A stretch of DNA of 43,375 bases. Origin: Variovorax paradoxus (lineage in GTDB: Bacteria > Pseudomonadota > Gammaproteobacteria > Burkholderiales > Burkholderiaceae_C). Of this stretch, positions 15,018 to 22,384 are shown piece by piece. The notes below the pieces were generated by a model that did not search any database, had not been told where the DNA came from, and saw only the letters and a program-made list of their open reading frames with translations. The position numbers and the translations under genes were made by a program. Position 1 is the first letter of the stretch. Every line of letters starts with the position of its first letter. The stretch lies in the NCBI RefSeq assembly GCF_018614955.1, contig NZ_JAGGNV010000031.1:4273-47647 (forward strand), read 5' to 3'.

Positions 15018-16117
15018 GAGGAGGTTCCGTTTCGTGTTGGGGTCAGTAAGCGGTCGCGCGCGTCGTGGCGGGAGAGGTCTGCCATCTGCGACAGCGCCTC
15101 CCAGGCCGCGGGGTTGTGGCGCATGATGTAGGCGCGGTTTTCTGGATAGCGCAGGGCGCGCCACTCCGAGATCAACGCCGTGATGAGGTGGCGCGTCGCC
15201 ATGAGGTCGGCGACGATGTCCTGCTCCAGCTCGGTCAGCGGCAGGACGGCCTGGTAGGCACCGACGAACTGCGCCGGTCCCTCCAACGGGTCGGCGCTGC
15301 CGGTCATGTGGAAGGCGGCAGCCGTCGCCACCTCGCCGACCAGTGGCGCATGGAGCATGTCGCCGAAGTCGATGATGCCGGTGATGCGCGCCTGGTCGTC
15401 CGGCGCGACCAGCACGTTGTAGAGGTGATAGTCGTTGTGGATCACCTGCGCCCTCAACGACGCAAGGCGGGGCAGCACATGGTCGGTGAAGCGCGTCATG
15501 AACGACTGGGCCAGCGCGCGTCGTGGTCCTTCAACCAGGCTGTCGAGCTGGACGGTCAGCCGGTGCGCGGCCGACACATTCCACAGCAGGTCGTGCGTGG
15601 CCGCAGGGTGCGTGAAGCCTTGCAGGGCGAGGTCCAGTTCGGCCAATCCCTTGCCCATCGTCACGCGCTGAGCGGCGGTGCGCGGTGTCTCCCGGATCTG
15701 AATGCCTTCCAGATAGGTCAGCATACGCACGGTGGTGCGGGCGCCGTCCGCTAGCTCCACGGTGTCACGCGCGCGGCCGTCCAGCGTCCGCACGACGCGG
15801 GGGACCGGCTGGCTGGGCGATGTGCGGGCGATGTGCTCAAGGGCGGCGATCTGGAAATCGACCAGCGACACCGGCTCGGAGGAGTTGCTGATCTTGAACA
15901 CGTAGCGCGTGCCGTCGGCGGACTCGACGGCGCAGTTCTGGTCGCGCTCGCCGGCCAGCGACTTCACACTGCCGTCGATGCCATAGAGGCGCGCCACCAG
16001 CGCCTGCACCTCGGCTGGCGCCAGGTCGGGCGCTGCGGTGCTCAGCGCAGCGGCCTCGCTCGGGTGGCCCTCAGGCATCGCCCCCTGAGGTCCAAGGTGG
16101 GAGTCAAGCATGAGCAT
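15014..16117 (-). CDS. APH-family small-molecule kinase
   Basis: 367-residue aminoglycoside-phosphotransferase-fold kinase. Visible are the ATP-lid region RYVFKISNSSEPVSLVD with its Lys, the catalytic loop VIHNDYHLYNVLV and the metal-binding IIDFGDMLHAPLVGE. This fold phosphorylates hydroxyls of choline, homoserine, hydroxylysine and aminoglycosides. Its start overlaps the HAD stop (TGATG) and its stop overlaps the PLP enzyme start (ATGA), so all three proteins should be made together. The context favours an amino-alcohol or hydroxy-amino-acid kinase over antibiotic resistance. Confidence 0.87.
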   Translation of the reverse strand: MLMLDSHLGPQGAMPEGHPSEAAALSTAAPDLAPAEVQALVARLYGIDGSVKSLAGERDQNCAVESADGTRYVFKISNSSEPVSLVDFQIAALEHIARTSPSQPVPRVVRTLDGRARDTVELADGARTTVRMLTYLEGIQIRETPRTAAQRVTMGKGLAELDLALQGFTHPAATHDLLWNVSAAHRLTVQLDSLVEGPRRALAQSFMTRFTDHVLPRLASLRAQVIHNDYHLYNVLVAPDDQARITGIIDFGDMLHAPLVGEVATAAAFHMTGSADPLEGPAQFVGAYQAVLPLTELEQDIVADLMATRHLITALISEWRALRYPENRAYIMRHNPAAWEALSQMADLSRHDARDRLLTPTRNGTSS

Positions 16118-16782
16118 CAGAGTCCGAGCAGTGCAGGAAGCTGACGAACGTCTGTCAAGCGGCTCACGCCGTATTCGGTCGACGTAGGCTCGTGACCCCG
16201 GTCGATGAAGGCCTTGGCCATGAAGCCCAGGTCGGACGCCGTCATCAGGTCATACCGGAAGCTCGACGAGACATGCATCATTTGATCGGGCCCGCAGCCG
16301 AGCTGGTCGAACATGTATTCGAAGGCTTGCATGCGTGGCTTGTAGGCGCGCGCTTCCTCGGCGGTGTAGACCGCGTGGAAAGGAGCCTTGAGGTGCGCGA
16401 CGCTGTGAGGGATGAGGTCGACCATCGAGTTCGACAAGATCACCAGCGGCACGTGCGGTGCGATCGCCTCCAGCACCTCGACCACGTTCGGGTGCGGCTG
16501 CCAGGTCGGCACCGCGTCGTATAGAGAGAGCGCATCCGATGCCAGGCATTCGATGCCATGCGCCTTGCAGGCACGCTGGATGGAGTTCTCCACCACGTCG
16601 TAAAAGGGCTTCCAGTCGCCCAGTACCTCGTCGAGGCGATAGGCCCGAAAACTGTCCAGGAACGCCGGCATCCGGTCGGCCGACACACGGTCCTTGAACA
16701 GGACTTTTGCCGTCGGGCCCATCTCGAAGTTGATGAGCGTTCCATAGCAATCGAAGCTGATGAATTTGGGTTTGAAAATCAT
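16117..16782 (-). CDS. HAD-superfamily hydrolase, haloacid dehalogenase type II-like
   Basis: 221 residues from ATG 16782. Motif I is FISFDCYGTLI with the nucleophile at Asp11, motif II is VILSNSM, the motif III Lys is in RAYKPRM and the acidic motif IV follows in FRYDLMTASDLGF. This arrangement matches the type II haloacid dehalogenase/phosphatase-like branch. An extension of 32 codons upstream is open but does not resemble the family. It is first in the three-gene coupled operon with the kinase and PLP enzyme. It could remove phosphate or halide from a pathway compound; the substrate is unknown. Confidence 0.88.
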   Translation of the reverse strand: MIFKPKFISFDCYGTLINFEMGPTAKVLFKDRVSADRMPAFLDSFRAYRLDEVLGDWKPFYDVVENSIQRACKAHGIECLASDALSLYDAVPTWQPHPNVVEVLEAIAPHVPLVILSNSMVDLIPHSVAHLKAPFHAVYTAEEARAYKPRMQAFEYMFDQLGCGPDQMMHVSSSFRYDLMTASDLGFMAKAFIDRGHEPTSTEYGVSRLTDVRQLPALLGL

Positions 16783-16952
16783 GGGCTGACCCGCTGCGTT
16801 GAGATGGAATAAGTCTAGGGTTGTCCCCATTACAGGAGATGCCATATCGCAACGGAACCCAAGCAGTTTCTTTGTCAATCCGGAGGGGGCCTGGCATTTT
16901 TGAGTGGTGCTGTTCGCGGGGAAGAAGGAGTCCGGCCTAGATCAGGCCACCG

Positions 16953-17072
16953 TACCCGGCGGCATTTCGAGAACAGATCGTCGAGCTGGCGCGAGCAGGA
17001 AGAGCCCTGCCGGGACGTCACATAAGTTCGACCCGACAGCGCAAGCCATCGCGAACTGGGTCGGTCATCAAC
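16953..17072 (+). pseudogene. IS3-family transposase OrfA relic
   Basis: About 40 codons of an IS3-type OrfA. One frame reads YPAAFREQIVELARAGR and the next frame continues with KFDPTAQAIANWVGHQ, the standard continuation in this transposase family. The frame break is at about 17005. No start, leucine zipper, OrfB or terminal inverted repeats remain. It marks an old insertion in the gene-poor block before cassette copy 2. Confidence 0.7.
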
Positions 17073-17743
17073 GATTCCGCGCGGTTCACAGGAGTAGATC
17101 CACAGCCCTGTTTCGATTTACCTGACTTGTCTGGCGCGCCCAGTCGCCATGCCGGCTGGAGCTTTGCCTTCCAGCGTCCGTTCCTGCCACACGATGAGCT
17201 GTCAGAAGCTCCCAATCAAACATTTCCGACCTTTCATAGCATCTGCTTCGGCATCACCGCCGCAGTGCTTTCTCTAGCATGGTCACCATCCGACCAACGC
17301 GAACAAGGTTTCCCATGTCCAAGCTTCTTGTCCCCTCAACTTCGACCAACTCGGCGAGCCGCCTGAATACCGCCCGCCAGCAGAGCGTCATCGAGGGCGA
17401 TGTCGTACGCCGCAACTGGGACATCGACAGTGCGAAAGACTGCAAAGTGCGTGCAGGGGTATTCGGGCCGTTCGAACTGCTCGGCCGCAGGCCGGATGTC
17501 GACCCGGAGGGGTTTGGCATGGACCGCTACGGCCGCGCGGCAGCGCTGCGACTGGACGCCCGTCCTGCAACGTAAACGGGGCAATCGAGCGATGAGCGAC
17601 GCCACCTTCGTACATGCTCATATTAAGGTCACCTTAGCTTTCGCTTTGTTGACCGTTAACCACCTGGGCCGCCTTGCGGCCGATACTTGCTGCCAGGAAG
17701 TCGGCTTGGCAAACCCCGCCGCCGCTGCAAAGGATAGCCCCGC
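17073..17743. other. Gene-poor interval upstream of cassette copy 2
   Basis: About 670 bases with no gene that I can support. Short frames on both strands (for example one ending at 17575 on plus and one ending at 17254 on minus) lack ribosome sites and family resemblance. The last 120 bases should contain the promoter of the cassette, and include the palindrome at 17624-17636 and AAAGGAT just before the ATG at 17744. Confidence 0.45.
17624..17636. promoter_or_regulatory. Palindrome TAAGGT-C-ACCTTA, possible operator
   Basis: Perfect 6-bp arms around a single base, about 108 bp before the second aldehyde dehydrogenase. The compact odd-length palindrome and position suit a dimeric repressor or activator site. 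No cognate regulator can be named, and the site is not repeated before cassette copy 1. Confidence 0.35.
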
Positions 17744-19225
17744 ATGAACACCGCCATCATCGAGCGCCTCGCTAACGACGGCCGTCTGGATCGCATCTTC
17801 ATTGGCGGCGAGTGGGTCTTGCCGGCAGGGCAGGCCCGCAGTGCCGTCATCGACCCGTCGACGGAAGAATCCGTCGCGGAAATCGCATTGGGCAACGCAC
17901 AAGACGTCGCCACGGCCGTGGCCGCGGCGCGGCGCGCCTTGGCGACCTGGTCCGTGAGCTCGCCCCAGAGCAGGGCCGCGCTTCTCGACCGCGTCCACGC
18001 CCTGATCCTGGAGCGGGCCGAGGCGTTTGCCCAGGCGATCTCGCAGGAGATGGGCTGCGCCATCAGCGTGGCGCGCGCCGCACAGGTGCCGATCGCGGCG
18101 GAGCACGTCCGCGTGGCCCGCGATCTCGCGGGCAGCTATGCCTTTGTCACACACCGCGGCAACACAGCCATCATGCGCGAGGCCATTGGCGTGTGCGGCC
18201 TGATCACCCCCTGGAACTGGCCGCTCTACCAGATCACCGCGAAGGTGGGCCCCGCGCTGGCGGCGGGCTGCACCGTCGTCTTGAAGCCCAGCGAGCTGTC
18301 GCCCCTGAGCGCCTTTCTGTTCGCTGAATTGATGCACGACGCCGGCATTCCCGCGGGTGTGTTCAACCTCGTCAATGGCGAAGGGCCGGAGGTCGGCGCC
18401 GCGCTGGCCACGCACACTGATGTGGACATGATCTCGATCACCGGCTCCACCCGGGCCGGCGTCCTGGTGGCGCAGGCGGCCGCGCCGACCGTCAAGCGCG
18501 TGGCCCAGGAACTCGGTGGCAAGTCGCCCAACGTCATCCTGCCCGATGCCGATTTCGCACGCGCCATACCGGCCGCGGTGGCGGCGGGTTTGCGCAACGT
18601 CGGCCAGTCCTGCAGCGCCCCCACCCGCATGATCGTGCCACGCGAACGCCTCGCAGACGTCGAGCGCATCGCGTGCGAGGCGGCATCCGCGCTTGTCGTG
18701 GGCGATCCGCGTTTGCAGCAGACCACGCATGGCCCGGTGGCCAACCGTGCGCAGTTCAACCGCGTGCAGGAAATGATCGGCGTCGGCATCGCCGAAGGCG
18801 CGCGCCTCGTCTGCGGCGGCCCCGGTCGCCCGCAGGGGGTGGAGCGCGGCTACTACGTGCGCCCCACCCTCTTTTCCGACGTGCAGCCGCAGATGCGGAT
18901 CGCGCAGGAGGAGATCTTCGGCCCGGTGCTGGCCATCATTCCCTACGACAGCGTGGACGAGGCCGTCGCGATCGCCAACGGGACGGTCTATGGCTTGGGC
19001 GCCCACGTCCAGGGCCAGGACCTCGCTGCCGCTCGCGCGGTGGCTGCGCGAATCCGTTCCGGGCAGGTGCACATCAACAACCCGCCCTGGAGTCCCGATG
19101 CGCCCTTCGGCGGCTACAAGCGCTCGGGCAACGGACGCGAATACGGCGTCGAAGGCCTGGAGGAATACCTCGAGACCAAGGCCATCCTCGGCTACCTGGA
19201 TGGCCCCGCGCCCAGTGCCGCTTGA
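17744..19225 (+). CDS. NAD(P)-dependent aldehyde dehydrogenase, cassette copy 2
   Basis: 493-residue aldehyde dehydrogenase, gapless paralogue of 2400-3881. It keeps ITPWNWPLY (oxyanion Asn), AQELGGK (general base Glu) and GQSCSAPTR (nucleophile Cys). AAAGGAT about 8 bases before ATG gives a good ribosome site, better than the GTG start of copy 1. The gap to the cupin is 44 bp. Differences from copy 1 are scattered substitutions, many conservative, which indicates long divergence, not a recent copy. It should oxidise the aldehyde left after amine oxidation by the FAD enzyme two genes downstream. Confidence 0.93.
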   Translation: MNTAIIERLANDGRLDRIFIGGEWVLPAGQARSAVIDPSTEESVAEIALGNAQDVATAVAAARRALATWSVSSPQSRAALLDRVHALILERAEAFAQAISQEMGCAISVARAAQVPIAAEHVRVARDLAGSYAFVTHRGNTAIMREAIGVCGLITPWNWPLYQITAKVGPALAAGCTVVLKPSELSPLSAFLFAELMHDAGIPAGVFNLVNGEGPEVGAALATHTDVDMISITGSTRAGVLVAQAAAPTVKRVAQELGGKSPNVILPDADFARAIPAAVAAGLRNVGQSCSAPTRMIVPRERLADVERIACEAASALVVGDPRLQQTTHGPVANRAQFNRVQEMIGVGIAEGARLVCGGPGRPQGVERGYYVRPTLFSDVQPQMRIAQEEIFGPVLAIIPYDSVDEAVAIANGTVYGLGAHVQGQDLAAARAVAARIRSGQVHINNPPWSPDAPFGGYKRSGNGREYGVEGLEEYLETKAILGYLDGPAPSAA

Positions 19226-19269
19226 GGGCGCAACGCTATGAATACCCGCAATTCAAAGGAACAACGACC

Positions 19270-19989
19270 ATGACCGTAGCCCTGCTGCTGCACCGCGCCG
19301 ACGGCGCACCGCTGTCGACCTCTTTCCGCAAGGCCGCCTTCGGCGCGGCCGATCCTTTCGCTCGCGATCGCGAAATCGCCTGGGAAGGACCGGACTCAAT
19401 GAGCGCCGGCCGCGTCAGCTTCATCGGTGACGTCGATGTCGCGCGCTTTCCCCACACCGAGACCATCGTCGTCATGGCCGGAGAGCTCGGCCTGACGGCG
19501 GCCGGCGCGGCACCGCTCGTGCTCGGCCGCGGTGAAGGGGCCGTCATCGCCCGCGGCACGGCAGTTCGCATACTGGCCGCATCTCGCACGTTGTTCGTGT
19601 CCTGCGCGGTAGAGGCAGAGGGGCCGAACAACTCCGGCATCACGCCGCTGCGCGCCGACGCCGCCTTCAAGGCGTCCACGCCGCCCCCGGCCGAGACGCT
19701 GCTGGGCCCGACCCCTCAGTGCCGCAGCGACAACGTCTTCATCGACGAGCAGGCGGAGTACCGCGCGGGCACCTGGGATTCGACGCCCTACCACCGCGTC
19801 GTTCGCCCGCATCGCCTCAACGAGTTCATGTACCTGCTGGCCGGCGGTGTGCGATTCGCCGGGCCCGATGGCAGCGTGCTGACGGCAAACGCTGGCGACG
19901 CGCTCTTCGTGGCGCAGGGCGCCCCGATCGGATGGGAGAGCAGCGAGCGCGTCGCCAAGTTCTACGTCGTCCAGAACGTGCAGCCCTGA
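19270..19989 (+). CDS. DUF861-type bicupin, full length (cassette copy 2)
   Basis: 239-residue two-domain cupin. Domain 1 spans about residues 45-105 (FPHTETIVVMAGELGLTAAG) and domain 2 about 170-235 (HRLNEFMYLLAGGVRF, then GDALFVAQGAPIGWES). AAAGGA lies about 11 bases before ATG. Relatives often sit beside FAD oxidoreductases and aldehyde dehydrogenases of amine catabolism, but the reaction, if any, is not established. The second domain, missing from copy 1, contains the conserved pattern PHRLNEFMYLLAGG and follows a linker with TPPPAETLLGPTPQC. Confidence 0.88.
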   Translation: MTVALLLHRADGAPLSTSFRKAAFGAADPFARDREIAWEGPDSMSAGRVSFIGDVDVARFPHTETIVVMAGELGLTAAGAAPLVLGRGEGAVIARGTAVRILAASRTLFVSCAVEAEGPNNSGITPLRADAAFKASTPPPAETLLGPTPQCRSDNVFIDEQAEYRAGTWDSTPYHRVVRPHRLNEFMYLLAGGVRFAGPDGSVLTANAGDALFVAQGAPIGWESSERVAKFYVVQNVQP

Positions 19990-20010
19990 AACGACGATCG
20001 AGCCCCAGCC

Positions 20011-21336
20011 ATGTCACAGCCACTTCGTCTTGTCGAGACTTCGCCTAACCCGCCGGCCCGTGCCGACGTCGTCGTGATCGGCGGCGGGATCATCGGTATG
20101 TTTACCGCGTACTACCTGGTCCGGCGCGGGCTTTCGGTCGCCGTGGTTGAAAAGGGCCGCATCGGCGCCGAGCAATCGAGCCGCAACTGGGGCTGGTGCC
20201 GCCAGCAGAATCGCGACGCCCGCGAACTGCCGATGGCGACCAGGAGCCTCGAGCTGTGGGAGCAGTTTGCCGCCGACACCGGCGAAGACACGGGCTTCTC
20301 CCGCTGCGGATTGTTGTATCTCAGCGATGACGAATCCGAACTGGCGCGCTGGGCCCGCTGGCGCGATTTCGCAAGGACGGCGGGCGTGACCACGCAAATG
20401 CTAAGCGGCCGGCAGGCCTCGCAGCGGGGTCAGGCGACCGGCCGCGCATGGAAAGGCGGCGTGTTCTCGCCCAGCGACGGCACTGCCGATCCCGCCAAGG
20501 CGGCGCCCGCCGTGGCAGCCGCGCTGATGAAGCTGGGCGGCAGCGTCCACCAGAACTGCGCAGCACGGGGCATCGAGCTCGAGGGCGGCCGCGTCAGCGG
20601 CGTGGTCACCGAAGCGGGAACCATCAAGACCCGCACGGCTGTTCTTGCAGGTGGTGCTTGGGCGTCCTCGTTCTGTCACCAGCTCGGCGTGCGGTTTCCG
20701 CTCGCCACGGTGCGCCAATCCATCGTGCGCGTGTCCCCGCTGGAACAGCGTCTGCCGGACGCCCTGGCCGGCCCGGGTGTCGCCGTCACCCGGCGCCCCG
20801 ACGGCAGCCACATACTGGCCATCAGCGGCCGTGGGCGCGTGGACCCGACGCCACAGCTGATGCGCTTCGCGCCGCAGTTCGTGCCCATGTTCGCCAAGCG
20901 CTGGCGCAACGTGTTTCCCGGCGGCCTGGAAGGCATCCGCTGGGGTCATGAAACCCGCGCGCGATGGAAGCTGGACTCGCCCACGCCCATGGAACGGGCG
21001 CGCATCCTCGATCCCAAGCCCGACCCGGCAAGCGTGCGCGAGACCCACCGCCGCGCCGTCGACTTGTTGCCTGCACTTGGCAAGGCTCCCATCGCCAGCG
21101 CCTGGGCTGGTTACATCGACAGCACGCCCGACGGCGTCCCCGGTGTCGGAGAAGTGCCGGAGGTGCCCGGATTCATCCTGGCCGCGGGCTTTTCCGGGCA
21201 TGGCTTCGGCATCGGTCCAGGCGCCGGCCACCTGATCGCCGACCTGGTCACCGGCGCAGAGCCGATCTTCGATCCCGCGCCTTTCAGCCCGGGCCGGTTC
21301 AACAAGTCGGTGTGGGGCAAGGTGGCTGATTTCTAG
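20011..21336 (+). CDS. FAD-dependent oxidoreductase, DAO/PuuB-like, cassette copy 2
   Basis: 441-residue flavoprotein, paralogue of 4471-5796 at identical length. The Rossmann motif VVVIGGGIIGMFTAYYL, the signature SSRNWGWCRQQNRDAREL and the C-terminal FSGHGFGIGPGAG are shared. It starts 21 bp after the bicupin. Unlike copy 1, no HcnABC-like genes follow; the next sequence is a block of decayed minus-strand genes. The likely job is oxidation of an amine or amino acid to imine/aldehyde, with the aldehyde passed to the dehydrogenase of the same cassette. The substrate is not deducible. Confidence 0.9.
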   Translation: MSQPLRLVETSPNPPARADVVVIGGGIIGMFTAYYLVRRGLSVAVVEKGRIGAEQSSRNWGWCRQQNRDARELPMATRSLELWEQFAADTGEDTGFSRCGLLYLSDDESELARWARWRDFARTAGVTTQMLSGRQASQRGQATGRAWKGGVFSPSDGTADPAKAAPAVAAALMKLGGSVHQNCAARGIELEGGRVSGVVTEAGTIKTRTAVLAGGAWASSFCHQLGVRFPLATVRQSIVRVSPLEQRLPDALAGPGVAVTRRPDGSHILAISGRGRVDPTPQLMRFAPQFVPMFAKRWRNVFPGGLEGIRWGHETRARWKLDSPTPMERARILDPKPDPASVRETHRRAVDLLPALGKAPIASAWAGYIDSTPDGVPGVGEVPEVPGFILAAGFSGHGFGIGPGAGHLIADLVTGAEPIFDPAPFSPGRFNKSVWGKVADF

Positions 21337-21564
21337 AGGCTGCAGAGAACGTCGCAAGCGACTCTGGACATTCCTGGAAGACTTCGCGCCGGTCTTCGTC
21401 TCCTGCCAGCACACGCGCTGCGCGTCAGCATCGATCCAAGTGGCTCAAAACAAGCGCGGTGAGGAATGCTGAGGGGCGTTTGGATTGAAACGGAATCCAC
21501 TTGGGTTGCGTAGGAGCTGATGGAGCCGCAGCCGTGCGCGTCACGACCAGCAGAGATCGACCGG

Positions 21565-21907
21565 TCATCGCCCGAGCGCATCGAGCATCTGGTACCAGCC
21601 GGCAACCATCCGCACACCGGGAGTGCGCAGCGAATGGGAAGGGCACCGGCTTCTGCCGGGACGCGTCGAGCAAGGCGAGCTGCGGCGACTCGCCGGCCAT
21701 CAAGCTGCCTGCATAGCGGCCCAGCAGCGTCGCCATCGCGATGCCCACGCCGTTGTAGCCGAAGCAGACACAGGTCCGCTCGTCGATGCGCCCGACACGC
21801 GGCAGCTGGTTGAGCGTCATGCCCACCAGACCGGACCACTGGAAATCGATCGCCAGGCCTTCAAGTTCGGGAAACAGAGTCGTCATGGCGCGCCGCAGCG
21901 CGTCGCC
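21565..21907 (-). pseudogene. C-terminal relic of an FAD-dependent oxidoreductase
   Basis: Minus-strand frame reads GDALRRAMTTLFPELEG, then IDFQWSGLVGMTLNQLPRVG and CFGYNGVGIAMATLLGRYAG, typical of the last third of DAO-family oxidoreductases. After RQKPVPF a one-base insertion at about 21635-21638 shifts the frame; the proper end HSLRTPGVRMVAGWYQMLDA continues in the neighbouring frame to a TGA at 21565. The N-terminal two thirds are missing: a stop at 21908-21910 precedes the first family-like residue and the sequence beyond belongs to a transporter relic. Confidence 0.75.
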
Positions 21908-21910
21908 TCA

Positions 21911-22267
21911 GACCGAGCGCCAATCTGCTGCCCGCACCCGCCATCAGCCCGGCCACCCAGAACATGCCTGACGCGCCGATGAGGGCTCCGGCCGCGCCCG
22001 ACACCAGGGGGATGCCGACGCTGGACGCGTTGATCACGATCACGCGCATGGCCACCGCGTCGCCATGTGGCTGCTCGGGGCCAACTGGAGCAGCAGGCTC
22101 ATCACCATCGGCTGCACGCTCCCGAGCGTGAAGCCCAGGAGGACGGAGCACACGCCCATGGCCAGCGGCGCTTGCATCAGCGGATAGATGCGATGCGCGC
22201 GATGTGGCGCTGGATCGCGATGATCGCGGCGCCGGCCGCCGCGTCCATCACGGACCCCACCGGTCAC
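21911..22267 (-). pseudogene. MFS transporter relic, frameshifted
   Basis: Hydrophobic transporter-like segments appear in two frames: YPLMQAPLAMGVCSVLLGFT with LGSVQPMVMSLL (about 22070-22190), then MRVIVINASSVGIPLVSGA and ALIGASGMFWVAGLMAGAG (about 21930-22050). They match the last two or three helices of major-facilitator proteins and need at least one frameshift, near 22072, to be joined. Farther upstream a third frame may continue the helix. The relic runs directly into the FAD oxidoreductase relic at about 21908, suggesting a deletion fused two genes. Confidence 0.65.
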
Positions 22268-22384
22268 GCAAGCGTTGAGGAACAGCTGGGCCGCGCCAGC
22301 TCGCTGCCCTGGCCCTGGAGCCCAGGCAGCCGCAGTTCACCCATCAAGGCCCGACCAGTGCGGGGAACTCGCTGCGGGAGCAGG

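Noticed and set aside
15014..16117. APH-fold kinase as an aminoglycoside-resistance gene
   Set aside because: Translationally coupled to a HAD hydrolase and PLP enzyme and not within a resistance cassette, so a metabolic kinase is more likely.
17279..17575. 98-codon plus-strand open frame before cassette copy 2
   Set aside because: Overlapping frames on the other strand are equally long, the start lacks a ribosome site and the translation resembles no family.
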